From CAWKOH01 sp963851245 (lineage in GTDB: Bacteria; Actinomycetota; Acidimicrobiia; Acidimicrobiales; Palsa-688): a stretch of DNA of 64,000 nt. The notes beneath the pieces are model-generated. The model was not told the origin of the DNA. It was given only the letters and a program-made list of their open reading frames with translations, and made no database searches. This document shows positions 25,938 through 35,320 of this stretch, piece after piece (position 1 is the stretch's first letter; every line of letters starts with the position of its first letter). The stretch spans positions 186,001 through 250,000 of the forward strand of contig CAWKOH010000001.1 in the NCBI GenBank assembly GCA_963851245.1, in the 5' to 3' direction. The position numbers and the translations under genes are program-made.

Positions 25938-28258
25938 GGTTCGTCGGCGAGAGCGTCAGCCGCGTCGAAGACAAGCGAATCCTCACCGGGAGAGGCCGGT
26001 ACATCGACGACGTACGCCTGCCCCGCATGCTGCACGCCGCCTTTCTACGGAGCCCTTACGCCCACGCCCGGATCGCGAGTATTGACACGGCGGCGGCCAG
26101 GCAACAACCCGGTGTCATCGCCATATTCACCGGCGCCGATATCGAGGCCGTGACCAACCCGATCCAGGCCATGGCTGGGTTCCCGGACTTCCGCAGCCCG
26201 CTGTATACCGCGCTGTCGAGCGACCGGGTTCGGTTCGTTGGCGACCCGCTGGCCATCGTGGTGGCCGAAAGCAGGTATGTGGCGGAGGACGCCCTGGAGT
26301 TTATAGACGTGGAATACGACCCGATCCGGGCCGTCGCTACCTTTGCCGATGCTCTGGACGGCTCCGCTCCCGCACTCTTCGACGACGTCGGCGACAATGT
26401 GCTCTATCGGGTTGAGAGCACCCATGGAGATGTGGCTACCGCCTTCGAGGCGGCGGACGTGGTGATCAGGGAGACGTTTACCCAGTCGCGGCAGGCGAAC
26501 GTTCCCATGGAGACGAGAGGAGCCATAGCCCATTACGACCCCGCGACGGGAGAACTCACCTACTACGCGGCGACGCAGTCGCCACAAGGGTGTCGCTTCC
26601 AGTTGGCCACCCAGCTGGGCCATCCGATCGACAGTGTAAGGGTGCTTTCGGGCGACGTGGGTGGGGCGTTCGGCCTCAAGGGGCCGGTGCACCGCGAGGA
26701 CATAACCCTGGCCGCGGCCAGCCGCATACTCGGCCGGCCTATCAAGTGGATCGAGGACCGCAACGAGCACCTTCAGGCGTCGGGGCACGCCCGGGAAGAG
26801 CAGATCGAGGTGGGGGTGGCCGTCGGCTCGGACGGCCGGTTGCTCGGATTGAAGGCCCGCCTTCTCATAGACCAGGGGGCCTATCCGTGCCTGCCGTACG
26901 CGGCTGCACTTTTCCCGACCATGATCCGGGACCTGCTTCCGGGCCCCTACCGCTTCGAGTCGCTGCAGTTCGAAGGATTGGTGCTCGCCACCAACAAAGC
27001 CTGGAACGTCCCCTACCGAGGCCCGTGGGAGATCGAGACCTGGGTTCGCGAGCGGGTCATGGACGTTGTCGCCCGCCAGCTCGGAATCGATCCCGCCGAC
27101 CTCCGTCGCCGCAACCTCATCGACGGGTCAGAAGACGACAAGATGATCACCGGTAAGGGCTTGGCGGGTATCACGTCGAGGGAATCGTTGGAGAAGGCCC
27201 TGGAACTGGCGGACTATTCGGGCCTGCGCCAACAGCAATCGTCGGCCCGGGCTGAGGGTCGAGTCCTGGGCGTCGGCTTCGCCACCTTCCTCGAAGCGGC
27301 ACCAGGGCCCAAGGACTCCCGGGGTGGCCTTCCCGAGGACGCGCGCGTCCGCCTCGAGTCCAACGGTCATCTCCTGGTGATGACGCCGCAGGGCCCCCAC
27401 GGGCAGGGTCACGAGACCACCCTGGCCCAGGTGGCAGCCGACGCCATGGGAGTTCCTCTGGACCACGTTCGCGTCGTGCACGGGGACACCCGGCAGACGC
27501 CGATGAACCTCATCGGGACGGGCGGCAGCCGGGCATCGACGTGGGCCAGCGGCTCGGTCCTCGTGACCACCAGGCGGGTTCGGGAGAAGGCGCTGGCGGT
27601 GGCGTCTGCCATGCTGGAGATCGACGTCAGCGATCTCGACATCATCGACGGCGTGGTCACGCCGGCCGGAGCGCCAGCCCGGGCCCTGCCGCTCGAGGCC
27701 ATCGCGACCACGGCCTATCTGGCCCCCCAATCGTTGCCGGACGGGACCGACTACCGCCTCGAAGCCACCGAAACCTTCACCGACGCCGGCGTGGCCGGCA
27801 GCGGATGGTCGGGCGGTACGCATCTGTGCGTGGTGGAGATAGACCTCGAAACCGGGCGGGTGGAAATATTGCGATACATCGTCGTCGAGGACTGCGGCCA
27901 GGTGATCAATCCGGCCATCGTCGAGGGTCAGATCCGGGGCGGCGTGGCGCAGGGCATCGCCGGGGTTCTCTACGAGAAGGCTGCCTACGACAAAGAGGGC
28001 CAGTTTCTGGCCGGAACCTTCATGGACTACCTGGTTCCCACCGCCAGCGAGATCCCGTCGATCGAGATCGAACACCTCGAGTCCGTTCCCGTGGACGGCG
28101 TGGACTTCCGAGGGGTGGGCGAAGGCGGTGCCATCGTGGCCCCCGCCGCAGTCACCAACGCCATCGAGGACGCTCTTGCCCATATGGGCGTCAGGATCAC
28201 GGAGCAGTATCTACCTCCGAACCGGATTCTCGAGCTGGCGGGCGTGGTCGCCGGGTAG
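25934..28258 (+). CDS. Xanthine-dehydrogenase-family molybdopterin subunit (CoxL-like)
   Basis: 774 residues from GTG 25934. The N-terminal domain opens with VEDKRILTGRGRYIDDV. The cofactor motifs are GDVGGAFGLKG and, near the end, FRGVGEGGAIVAP, where the Glu is the active-site base of this family. The active-site loop that reads AYRCSFR in true CO dehydrogenases reads VPYRGPWEIET here, so CO oxidation is unlikely and an aldehyde, aromatic or N-heterocycle hydroxylase is a better guess. A paralogue with the same YRGPWE loop is at 55682-58009. The neighbour downstream is on the other strand. Confidence 0.92.
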   Translation: MRFVGESVSRVEDKRILTGRGRYIDDVRLPRMLHAAFLRSPYAHARIASIDTAAARQQPGVIAIFTGADIEAVTNPIQAMAGFPDFRSPLYTALSSDRVRFVGDPLAIVVAESRYVAEDALEFIDVEYDPIRAVATFADALDGSAPALFDDVGDNVLYRVESTHGDVATAFEAADVVIRETFTQSRQANVPMETRGAIAHYDPATGELTYYAATQSPQGCRFQLATQLGHPIDSVRVLSGDVGGAFGLKGPVHREDITLAAASRILGRPIKWIEDRNEHLQASGHAREEQIEVGVAVGSDGRLLGLKARLLIDQGAYPCLPYAAALFPTMIRDLLPGPYRFESLQFEGLVLATNKAWNVPYRGPWEIETWVRERVMDVVARQLGIDPADLRRRNLIDGSEDDKMITGKGLAGITSRESLEKALELADYSGLRQQQSSARAEGRVLGVGFATFLEAAPGPKDSRGGLPEDARVRLESNGHLLVMTPQGPHGQGHETTLAQVAADAMGVPLDHVRVVHGDTRQTPMNLIGTGGSRASTWASGSVLVTTRRVREKALAVASAMLEIDVSDLDIIDGVVTPAGAPARALPLEAIATTAYLAPQSLPDGTDYRLEATETFTDAGVAGSGWSGGTHLCVVEIDLETGRVEILRYIVVEDCGQVINPAIVEGQIRGGVAQGIAGVLYEKAAYDKEGQFLAGTFMDYLVPTASEIPSIEIEHLESVPVDGVDFRGVGEGGAIVAPAAVTNAIEDALAHMGVRITEQYLPPNRILELAGVVAG

Positions 28259-28283
28259 CTCCGTGAGCTCGAATCCGCTCCGC

Positions 28284-28718
28284 TCATGACTCGATCGGTG
28301 GTGGTGCAGCACCGAGCATCCGCGCCCTCCCGGTACGACGTTTCGATATCTTCCAACCCGCCGCCGTCCGGACGAGGGTGTCGTCGTAGTGTGAAGTGAC
28401 GTCGAACCAGGCCTCGGGGTCACCGCGATCCACATTGAGCACGGCGTGGACATAGCTACGGGCCGAGGCGGTGTCTCCCTCCACCTGTATCGAGAAGTTC
28501 GACAGCCGGTGCCACGTTGATCCCATGGGCTCATGGGAGGCGCACATGCGGCTCGTGATCTCATCAGCACCTCGGAAGTGTCCGAATGGTCCGTAGTCGG
28601 CATCGACGTCCTCGGTCCATATGCTGCGGAACAGCGACCAATCACGACGATCGATACCCGTCGCATAAGTCACGAGAACCTCTTCGATGTCCGCCCGATC
28701 TTGGTACAAGTCAGTCAT
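28284..28718 (-). CDS. SnoaL-like / NTF2-fold protein
   Basis: About 144 residues from ATG 28718, chosen because GGGAGA lies five bases upstream; an in-frame ATG at 28733 is possible. The cone-shaped fold is suggested by DIEEVLVTYATGIDRRDWSL, FRSIWTEDVDADYGPFG and the Trp-rich strands, as in ring-hydroxylating dioxygenase beta subunits, ketosteroid isomerases and SnoaL cyclases. A second NTF2-type gene is at 42387-42809. It is convergent with the molybdenum hydroxylase genes. The reaction is unknown. Confidence 0.8.
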   Translation of the reverse strand: MTDLYQDRADIEEVLVTYATGIDRRDWSLFRSIWTEDVDADYGPFGHFRGADEITSRMCASHEPMGSTWHRLSNFSIQVEGDTASARSYVHAVLNVDRGDPEAWFDVTSHYDDTLVRTAAGWKISKRRTGRARMLGAAPPPIES

Positions 28719-28815
28719 TCTTCTCCCATTCACAAGTCGTCACTTCAAGCCCGAGTGGATACCATCAGAGCACTGACGGCCGACCTTGGCGTGAACCGAT
28801 CGGAGAGACGTGCAA

Positions 28816-30051
28816 ATGAAGAGCGCAACGGACCAGCCGGGCTCCGGCGACAGCCCGGAGCAGAAGGAGTTTCGGGACAGCGTCAAGAGGTTCCTGGCCG
28901 CCAATGGCAAACCGAAGCAGGAGTCCCGTCCCTGGGCTGTGAACTTCCACGTCGACGCAGAGAAGGCCCGGCGGGATTTCGATGAGGGACGCGCCTGGCA
29001 GATGACCCGCTACAAGGCCGGAATGGCCGGGTTCACCTACCCGGAGGAATACGGGGGTCAAGGAGGACCCGCCTGGCAGGAGCAGATCTATCAGGAGGAG
29101 GCCGCCAACTACGGCTCGTCCTCCGGATTCGTAGCGGCGACCATCGCCATGCTCGGGCCCACCCTGATGGCGTTCGGTACCGAGGATCAGAAGCGCACGC
29201 TTATCCCCAGACTCCTCTCCGCGGAGGACGCCTGGTGCCAGCTTTTCAGCGAGCCTGGCTCCGGGTCGGACCTGGCGTCTCTCGGCTGCCGAGCCGTGCG
29301 CGACGGTGACGAGTTCGTCGTTACCGGGCAGAAAGTGTGGAACTCGGCGGCGCAGTGGTGTGATCACGGATTTCTGCTGACCCGAACCAATCCCGACGTC
29401 CCCAAGCATCGCGGTATCACGATGCTCCTGATCGACATGAGTGCCCCGGGGGTCGAGGCCCGGCCACTGGTGCAAGCGACGGGGGCGGCCCACTTCAACG
29501 AAGTGTTCCTCACCGAAGTCCGGATACCGGTGTCGAATGTTCTTGGCGACATCGATGGGGGCTGGGCCGCGGCCCGGACCGTTTTATCGAACGAGGCCGC
29601 CATGATCGGTGGTGGCGGCGCCAAGAACTACGACTCTCTCATCCAGCTGGCCGATCTGTATTCGAGGCGTGAGGACCCCATCGTCCGCCAAGAGCTGGCC
29701 GATATGTACTCCCGCGACCGGATCCTGCAGGCGATGAGTCTGCGCATCATGACCGCCGTACGGCAGCGCGAGAAGCCGCCGATGGACCCCTCGCTGCTCA
29801 AGCTGTACTACACGGAGAAGCGGAACCGATCAGGGAACCTGGCTGCGCTCATCGCCGGGACGGCAGCCATGCTGACCGAGGACGAGCCGACCCGCTGGGT
29901 GGCGTCGGAAGTCGTGGGACGTTACAGCGTGTCAATAGGGGGGGGAACTACCGAGGTGCAGAAGAACAACCTGGCCGAGCGAGCTCTGGGCTTGCCCAAG
30001 GAGGCGACCCAGGACCGGGAAGTCCCTTGGAGGGAGCTGCTCCGCAACTAA
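28816..30051 (+). CDS. Acyl-CoA dehydrogenase
   Basis: 411 residues from ATG 28816, eight bases behind GGAGAG; a GTG at 28810 is also in frame. Domain order is normal: N-terminal helices with GFTYPEEYGGQGGPAWQEQI, the middle beta domain with QLFSEPGSGSDLASL, and a C-terminal helical domain ending in GGGTTEVQKNNLAERALGLP. At the MCAD catalytic position (YEGT) it reads GGGT, as in the FadE branch of actinobacterial steroid/acyl-CoA dehydrogenases, where Glu comes from elsewhere or from a partner. It introduces an alpha,beta double bond using FAD. Confidence 0.88.
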   Translation: MKSATDQPGSGDSPEQKEFRDSVKRFLAANGKPKQESRPWAVNFHVDAEKARRDFDEGRAWQMTRYKAGMAGFTYPEEYGGQGGPAWQEQIYQEEAANYGSSSGFVAATIAMLGPTLMAFGTEDQKRTLIPRLLSAEDAWCQLFSEPGSGSDLASLGCRAVRDGDEFVVTGQKVWNSAAQWCDHGFLLTRTNPDVPKHRGITMLLIDMSAPGVEARPLVQATGAAHFNEVFLTEVRIPVSNVLGDIDGGWAAARTVLSNEAAMIGGGGAKNYDSLIQLADLYSRREDPIVRQELADMYSRDRILQAMSLRIMTAVRQREKPPMDPSLLKLYYTEKRNRSGNLAALIAGTAAMLTEDEPTRWVASEVVGRYSVSIGGGTTEVQKNNLAERALGLPKEATQDREVPWRELLRN

Positions 30052-30061
30052 CCCCTCGGCC

Positions 30062-30088
30062 TTGACAATAATCATTACAAGATAACAT
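30062..30088 (+). promoter_or_regulatory. Candidate promoter for a leaderless transcript
   Basis: TTGACA (30062-30067) and TAACAT (30083-30088) are 15 bases apart in an AT-rich pocket. Transcription would start close to GTG 30097, which has no Shine-Dalgarno, so the message may be leaderless. Prediction only. Confidence 0.35.
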
Positions 30089-30096
30089 CGTCGGCC

Positions 30097-31044
30097 GTGG
30101 ACGTCGCGGCCCGACCCTTTCGCTTCGGTCTCGGCCCGGCCGGCCTGAACGCCAGCACGGCGAGCGAATGGCGGGACATGGCCAGGAAGTTCGAAGACCT
30201 GGGCTACCAGACCATCTGCCTGGGCGACCACCTGGACGCACGGCCCGCCCCCGGCGTCGCCGCGGTGGCGGTGGCGCTCTGGACCAAGACCCTGCGGGTG
30301 GCTGTCCACGTGTACTGCAACGATTTCCGCCACCCTGGCCTGCTGGCCAAGGAGCTGTCCACCATCGCCATGATGACCGAGGGTCGATTCGACGCCGGCA
30401 TCGGCGCCGGTTGGATGCAGGCCGACTATGACCGGGCGGGGATACCCTTCGATCGCCCCTCCGTGCGAATCGAGCGGCTGCGTGAGGCGGTCCGCCTGGT
30501 CAAGGGGTTGTGGACGGATACCACCGTCTCGACCGCGGGACCGGTCTACAGGCTGAGCGACTTCCCCGGCCGGCGAACCCTGTTCGGCTGCCCGCGGCCG
30601 GTCCTCGTGATGGGTGGGGGCGGCCGCCGCATGCTCACCCTGGCCGCGGAGGAAGCCGACATAGTGTCGGTCAATGTCCGGCTGGCTTCGGGGGTCCTCG
30701 GCCCCGATCGGGGACCATCCGCCACAGAAGTCGCGGTTCGGGAGAAAGTGGAGCTGGTGCGGAACGCGGCCGGGGCGCGGCTCAGCGAGGTGGTGCTCCA
30801 GATCGAGGAGCACTTCGTTGCTGTGACCGACGACGTGCTTGGAGCGCAGGAGCGCGCCGCCGCCGCGGTGGGGCTACGGTCCGAAGAGGTGAAGGGATCT
30901 CCGCACGTGCTCATCGGCTCCGTGGGTCAGATGTGCGAGCGCCTTCAGCGGCTACGCGAAGAGCTCGGCATCTCTTACATCTGCATGAGTGGCGCTCATG
31001 CCGAAGAATTCGCTCCGATCGTCGCCCGGCTGACCGGGACTTGA
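30097..31044 (+). CDS. Luciferase-like F420-dependent oxidoreductase
   Basis: 315 residues from GTG 30097. The TIM-barrel pattern of the luciferase-like family is clear: FRFGLGPAGLNASTASEW, YQTICLGDHLDARPAPGVA, LSTIAMMTEGRFDAGIGAGW, then RPVLVMGGGGRRMLTLAAEE. It resembles the actinobacterial F420-dependent subgroup related to MSMEG_2516. The cofactor cannot be proved from sequence. It is followed 12 bases later by the hydantoinase-like genes, so one operon is likely. Confidence 0.85.
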   Translation: MDVAARPFRFGLGPAGLNASTASEWRDMARKFEDLGYQTICLGDHLDARPAPGVAAVAVALWTKTLRVAVHVYCNDFRHPGLLAKELSTIAMMTEGRFDAGIGAGWMQADYDRAGIPFDRPSVRIERLREAVRLVKGLWTDTTVSTAGPVYRLSDFPGRRTLFGCPRPVLVMGGGGRRMLTLAAEEADIVSVNVRLASGVLGPDRGPSATEVAVREKVELVRNAAGARLSEVVLQIEEHFVAVTDDVLGAQERAAAAVGLRSEEVKGSPHVLIGSVGQMCERLQRLREELGISYICMSGAHAEEFAPIVARLTGT

Positions 31045-31056
31045 GAGGGTGGACCG

Positions 31057-33135
31057 ATGCAGCTGATCGGGGTCGATGCCGGAGGGACTTTCACTGACAC
31101 CGTTGTAGTGACCGGTTCAGGGGAAATGGTCATTGGTAAGGCATTTTCCACTCCGGCCGACCCGGCCGAGGGAGTGGTTGCGTCGCTCGGCGACGCCGCC
31201 GGTCGACTCAGGATGGACGTGAGCCAGATGGTTCGCGAGACCGACGTGTTCGCCCACGGGACCACCATCGGCCTCAACGCCCTTCTAACCGGCAACGGGG
31301 CCAAGGTCGGGTTGCTGACCACGCACGGATTCGAGTCGACACTTGCCATCGCCAAAGCGAACAAGGTGCACGGCCTGCCAGAAGGCGACCTCGAGCGACC
31401 CACGAGGTGGAACAAGCCCGTCCTGCTGGTCCCCCGGCGCCTGACGCGGGGCGTACGCGAGCGGATCGACGCCCGCGGAACGATAGTCGAGCCGCTCGAC
31501 TGCGAGGACGCCCGCCGGCAGGTGGAGGCGCTGGCGGCGGCTGAAGTCGAAGCCGTTGCGGTGGCGTTCTTGTGGTCAGTAGCCCGGCCCGATCACGAGC
31601 GGCAGGTCGCCGAGATGGTGCGCGCCGCGATGCCTGATGCGCATCTGTCGATATCCAGCGAACTGGTTCCGAAGATCGGCGAGTACGAACGAACGGCGAC
31701 GGTGGTCGTAGACGCGTACATCGGGCCGCTGGTGTCGTCGTACCTGGGCCGGCTGGACGAACGCCTGACGCGTCTGGGCTTCGGGGGACTGTTCGTCCTG
31801 ATGCGCATGGGCGGCGGGGTCCTACCGGTGGAGGTGGCCCGGCGCACGCCTGTCCACACCCTGCATTCAGGCCCCGTCGGCGGGGTGGCGGCAGCCGCCG
31901 CGCTCGGTCGGCATCTCGGGCACTTCGACATCATCACGACCGATGTCGGGGGGACGAGCTTCGACGTGGGATTGGTCCGCCGGGGAGAGGTCCTCTACGC
32001 CGCCAAACCGATGATCGAGCGCCAGGCGCTGGCCATCCCGGTCGTGGATGTGACCTCGATCGGCACCGGCGGCGGCAGCATCGCATGGATTGACCCGTCG
32101 CTCGACACGCTGCGGGTGGGTCCGGCCAGCGCCGGCGCCGTGCCCGGGCCGGCGTGCTACGGCCGCGGGGGCGAGTCACCGACTGTGACGGACGCGGCCG
32201 TTCTGCTCGGGTACGTCGATCGCCTCGGAGGCCAGCTTCAACTCGACCCCGGCGCCGCCGACACCGCCATCAGGAAGCACGTAGCAGCTCCTCTCGACCT
32301 CGATATCCACGCGGCCGCGGACGGGATCCTCCAGGTTGCGTGCGAGCAGATGCGCGACCTGATCCGGCGTACGACTGTTCAGAGGGGCCACGATCCAAGC
32401 GATTTCGCCCTCTACGCGTTCGGGGGTGCCGGGCCGCAGTATGCCGGGCGTTACGCCGCCGGTTTGGGTGTGCGGGAAGTCGTGGTACCCGGGTTGGCGG
32501 CCGAGTTCTCGGCGTTCGGCGCCGTCGCCAGCGACCTGAAGGCCACGGTTGAACAGGATGTCCCGCCGGGCGACCTCTACGAAAGCCTGCCCCGGCTGAA
32601 CGATCTGCTGGAGCGGCTCGAGACGTCGGCGCGCCGGCAGCTCGATAGGGCGGAGCAGTACCTGAATGCTGCTGGACGGCGCGATCTGGTCGTGAGGAGG
32701 TCGGTGGGCCTTCGCTTCTACCGCCAGATTCACCGTATCGATGTACCGGCTCCGCCAGGGTCGCTCGATGCGGATGTGGCAGCAACGCTGGTGGCCGGGT
32801 TCCGGACCCGATACGAGGAGATCGTCGGACCGGGCACAGCCCGGGCCGAGACGCCTATCGAGGTGGTGACGGTCGGCGTGGAGGTCTCCCTGCCGGTCCC
32901 CCTGGTCCTGCCCCGGCCTCGGCCGGTTGTCACCGCGGCGCCGGCGCGGACCCGGCGGGCCTGGTTCGACGGCGAGATCCGATCGTGCCCTGTGTTCCGA
33001 TGGGACGAATTGGGCGCCCGGCAGGAGATCAACGGGCCGGCCTTCATCGAGTCGGAGGAGACAACGGTGGTCGTCTACCCAGGCCAGTACGGGCGGATCG
33101 ATGAACTCGGCAACGTGAGGATCAGCGTGACGTGA
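31057..33135 (+). CDS. Hydantoinase A / acetone carboxylase beta-like subunit
   Basis: 692 residues from ATG 31057. The ASKHA-type ATPase motifs IGVDAGGTFTDTVV near the N-terminus and DVGGTSFDVGLV in the middle are intact, followed by a C-terminal region of the 5-oxoprolinase/hydantoinase A type. These subunits use ATP to drive ring opening (hydantoins, oxoproline) or carboxylation of ketones (acetone, acetophenone carboxylases). The stop overlaps the next start (GTGACGTGA). The gamma-like zinc domain encoded downstream favours the carboxylase side of the family. Confidence 0.88.
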   Translation: MQLIGVDAGGTFTDTVVVTGSGEMVIGKAFSTPADPAEGVVASLGDAAGRLRMDVSQMVRETDVFAHGTTIGLNALLTGNGAKVGLLTTHGFESTLAIAKANKVHGLPEGDLERPTRWNKPVLLVPRRLTRGVRERIDARGTIVEPLDCEDARRQVEALAAAEVEAVAVAFLWSVARPDHERQVAEMVRAAMPDAHLSISSELVPKIGEYERTATVVVDAYIGPLVSSYLGRLDERLTRLGFGGLFVLMRMGGGVLPVEVARRTPVHTLHSGPVGGVAAAAALGRHLGHFDIITTDVGGTSFDVGLVRRGEVLYAAKPMIERQALAIPVVDVTSIGTGGGSIAWIDPSLDTLRVGPASAGAVPGPACYGRGGESPTVTDAAVLLGYVDRLGGQLQLDPGAADTAIRKHVAAPLDLDIHAAADGILQVACEQMRDLIRRTTVQRGHDPSDFALYAFGGAGPQYAGRYAAGLGVREVVVPGLAAEFSAFGAVASDLKATVEQDVPPGDLYESLPRLNDLLERLETSARRQLDRAEQYLNAAGRRDLVVRRSVGLRFYRQIHRIDVPAPPGSLDADVAATLVAGFRTRYEEIVGPGTARAETPIEVVTVGVEVSLPVPLVLPRPRPVVTAAPARTRRAWFDGEIRSCPVFRWDELGARQEINGPAFIESEETTVVVYPGQYGRIDELGNVRISVT

Positions 33136-34538
33136 CCGCCCCGAACATCTCCCCCATCCTCTTCGAGGTCCTGCGCAACCGGCTGACGAACATCAACGAG
33201 GACGCGGCGTCGACCCTGAAGCGGGTGTCAGGCAGCCAGATCGCAGTCGAGGCCAACGACCTCAACACCGTGATAATGGCGCCGGACGGAAGGGTCGTGG
33301 CCTGCGGCCGCTACGTGCTCATCCAGGTCGCGTCCATGCATCTGGTCGTGGCGGATCTCCTGGCCCACTATCAGGAGAATCCGGGCATAGGACCGGAGGA
33401 CCAGTTCATCACCAACGACCCCTACATCGGCACCATACACCAGCCCGACGTTGTCGTCGCCGCCCCGATATTTGTGGACGGAGAGCTGGTGGCGTGGTCC
33501 GCCTCGGTGGTGCATCAATCCGACGTGGGCGGCCCGACCCCGGGAGGCATGACTTACGACGCCCGGTCCATCTTCGACGAGGCGATTCCAATGGCCCCCA
33601 TGAAGATCGTCGAAGCCGGAACGATCAGGGCCGATATCGAGCGCGAGTACCTGATCCGGTCCCGCACCCCCGAGCTGAACGCTCTCGACCTGGCCGGGCA
33701 GATCGCCGCCAACCGGGAGGTTAACCGTCAGCTGACATCACTGTGCCGGCGCTACGGCCGCGAGGTCCTGGTCGCGGCCATGAACCGCCTCCTCGAGCTG
33801 GGCGAGCGCGAGCTGCGAGCCCGACTCCGGTCGCTGCCGGACGGAAGGTGGCGGCATGTGGCTTACACCATGTACCACGACCGCACCGGTCCGCCGGGGA
33901 ACCAGGACAAGACCTACGCCGTCCGGCTGACCATGACCAAGCTCGGCGAACGGCTGGTCCTCGATTTCAGTGAGAGCAGCGACCAGGCTCCGGGAGCCAG
34001 CAACGCCAGCCGGCCGGCCCTGGAGAATTACGCCATGGCCTCGCTCCTGATATATCTGGGCGACGGCCTACCTTGGGTTCCCGGCGGGTTCTGGCCGGTC
34101 GTCGAGATCGTGAGCCGCCACGGCTCGATCGTCGACGCTCGCTGGCCGGCCGGTGTGGCCATGAGTACCAGCGCCTCGGGCCATGCCATCAGGACGTGCA
34201 TCAACGCCTGCGTGGCCCGGATGCTCGAAGCCTCCGACGACTTCAGCTCGCTGGTCATGGCCAGCTGTCAGTCGGCAGGCGGTGGAGCCTGCACCATGGG
34301 CGGAATCGACGGTGGCGGGCGAACCTTCGCCACCATGACGCTGGACGACATCAGCGGAGGCGGGGGTGGGCGGGCAACCGCCGACGGCGCCGACTCATCT
34401 GGATTCATGACTTCCCCCGGTGCGGCCGTGGCCAACGTCGAGGTCAACGAGAGCTACGTACCGATCCGGTACCTGCTCCGAAGAGAGCTGGCCGACTCCG
34501 CCGGACCGGGCTTCTACGCGGCGGGGTGGGCTCGATGA
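33132..34538 (+). CDS. Hydantoinase B / acetone carboxylase alpha-like, N-terminal part
   Basis: 468 residues from GTG 33132. PILFEVLRNRLTNINEDAAS, FITNDPYIGTIHQPDVVVAA and VHQSDVGGPTPGGMTYDARS are typical HyuB segments. The frame ends at AGPGFYAAGWAR. If one base is restored at about 34516-34520 the frame continues as GPGFYRGGVGSMNLIAPHG, which is the natural family sequence, into the next open frame. The split is therefore most probably a one-base deletion, either real or technical. Uncorrected, the second half could still be translated by ATGA coupling. Confidence 0.82.
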   Translation: MTAPNISPILFEVLRNRLTNINEDAASTLKRVSGSQIAVEANDLNTVIMAPDGRVVACGRYVLIQVASMHLVVADLLAHYQENPGIGPEDQFITNDPYIGTIHQPDVVVAAPIFVDGELVAWSASVVHQSDVGGPTPGGMTYDARSIFDEAIPMAPMKIVEAGTIRADIEREYLIRSRTPELNALDLAGQIAANREVNRQLTSLCRRYGREVLVAAMNRLLELGERELRARLRSLPDGRWRHVAYTMYHDRTGPPGNQDKTYAVRLTMTKLGERLVLDFSESSDQAPGASNASRPALENYAMASLLIYLGDGLPWVPGGFWPVVEIVSRHGSIVDARWPAGVAMSTSASGHAIRTCINACVARMLEASDDFSSLVMASCQSAGGGACTMGGIDGGGRTFATMTLDDISGGGGGRATADGADSSGFMTSPGAAVANVEVNESYVPIRYLLRRELADSAGPGFYAAGWAR

Positions 34539-35320
34539 ACCTGATCGCCCCCCATGGCACCGACCACCCCATCAATGTCCTCTCCTTCGGCCAGGGCCTT
34601 CAACACCCGTGCGCGGTCGGGACGGGGGGCGGCGAGCCGGGCGGCCAGAGCGCCTTCGCCATTCTGAAACTCGACGCGACGCGCCGGTTGATCCAGGCGC
34701 CACCCGACGAAACACGGTTGCCAATGCCGACCAGCGACCTCACCATGTCGGACGGGCAGGTGCAGTTCATCGTCTCACAGGGTGGTGGTGGCTTCGGCGA
34801 TCCCATCGAGCGGGATCCGCAGGCGGTCCACGCCGACGTGATGGAAGGGTTGGTGACGGTCGAGGGGGCCCGCCGCGACTACGGCGTGGTCGTCTCGGAC
34901 GACCAGCTGGACCTGGCCAGCACCGAAGCCATGCGACTCAGGATCCGATCAGACCGGTTGGAGGGCCGCAGCCCGCGGCCCGCGGTGCCCCCGGTCCACG
35001 GCCGTCCCTTCAGCTACGCCTTCACAGTGGCGACGCGCGACGGGCGGGACCGGGTGGTCTGCCGCCGGTGTGGGGAAGAGCTCTGCGACACGGGGGAATC
35101 CGTCTACGCCCACGCCGTCATCCGCGAGGTTCCGGCGGCCGCAAGAGCTCCTTTCCATCTCATCTACTCTGGAAGCGAGGAGTTCGTTCTTCGATACTGC
35201 TACTGCCCCCATTGCGGGAAGCAGTTCGACGTGCAGATCGGCCGCCGGGACGAACCGCTGCTGAGGGCTGTCGAGCCCTTGCCGGACGAGGTCCGACCAG
35301 CAGTCAGCTCCGATCGCTGA
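34535..35320 (+). CDS. HyuB C-terminal part fused to acetone-carboxylase-gamma-like zinc domain
   Basis: 261 codons in the next frame, opening with an ATG that overlaps the previous stop. The first half is the HyuB C-terminus (INVLSFGQGLQHPCAVGTGG, QGGGGFGDPIERDPQAVHAD). The second half, from about residue 155, has VVCRRCGEELCDTGE and LRYCYCPHCGKQFDVQIGR, four CxxC-like cysteines resembling the small gamma subunit of acetone/acetophenone carboxylases. Corrected for the frameshift, alpha-like and gamma-like subunits would be one polypeptide of about 729 residues. It overlaps the convergent DUF35 gene by 17 bases. Confidence 0.78.
   Translation: MNLIAPHGTDHPINVLSFGQGLQHPCAVGTGGGEPGGQSAFAILKLDATRRLIQAPPDETRLPMPTSDLTMSDGQVQFIVSQGGGGFGDPIERDPQAVHADVMEGLVTVEGARRDYGVVVSDDQLDLASTEAMRLRIRSDRLEGRSPRPAVPPVHGRPFSYAFTVATRDGRDRVVCRRCGEELCDTGESVYAHAVIREVPAAARAPFHLIYSGSEEFVLRYCYCPHCGKQFDVQIGRRDEPLLRAVEPLPDEVRPAVSSDR

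Noticed and set aside
24574..28258. CO dehydrogenase (coxMSL) assignment
   Set aside because: The large subunit lacks the AYRCSFR-type loop with the catalytic Cys; only a general molybdenum hydroxylase call is supported.
34516..34538. Natural two-subunit split of HyuB
   Set aside because: Adding one base gives the family sequence GPGFYRGGVGSMNL straight through, so a frameshift explains the split better.
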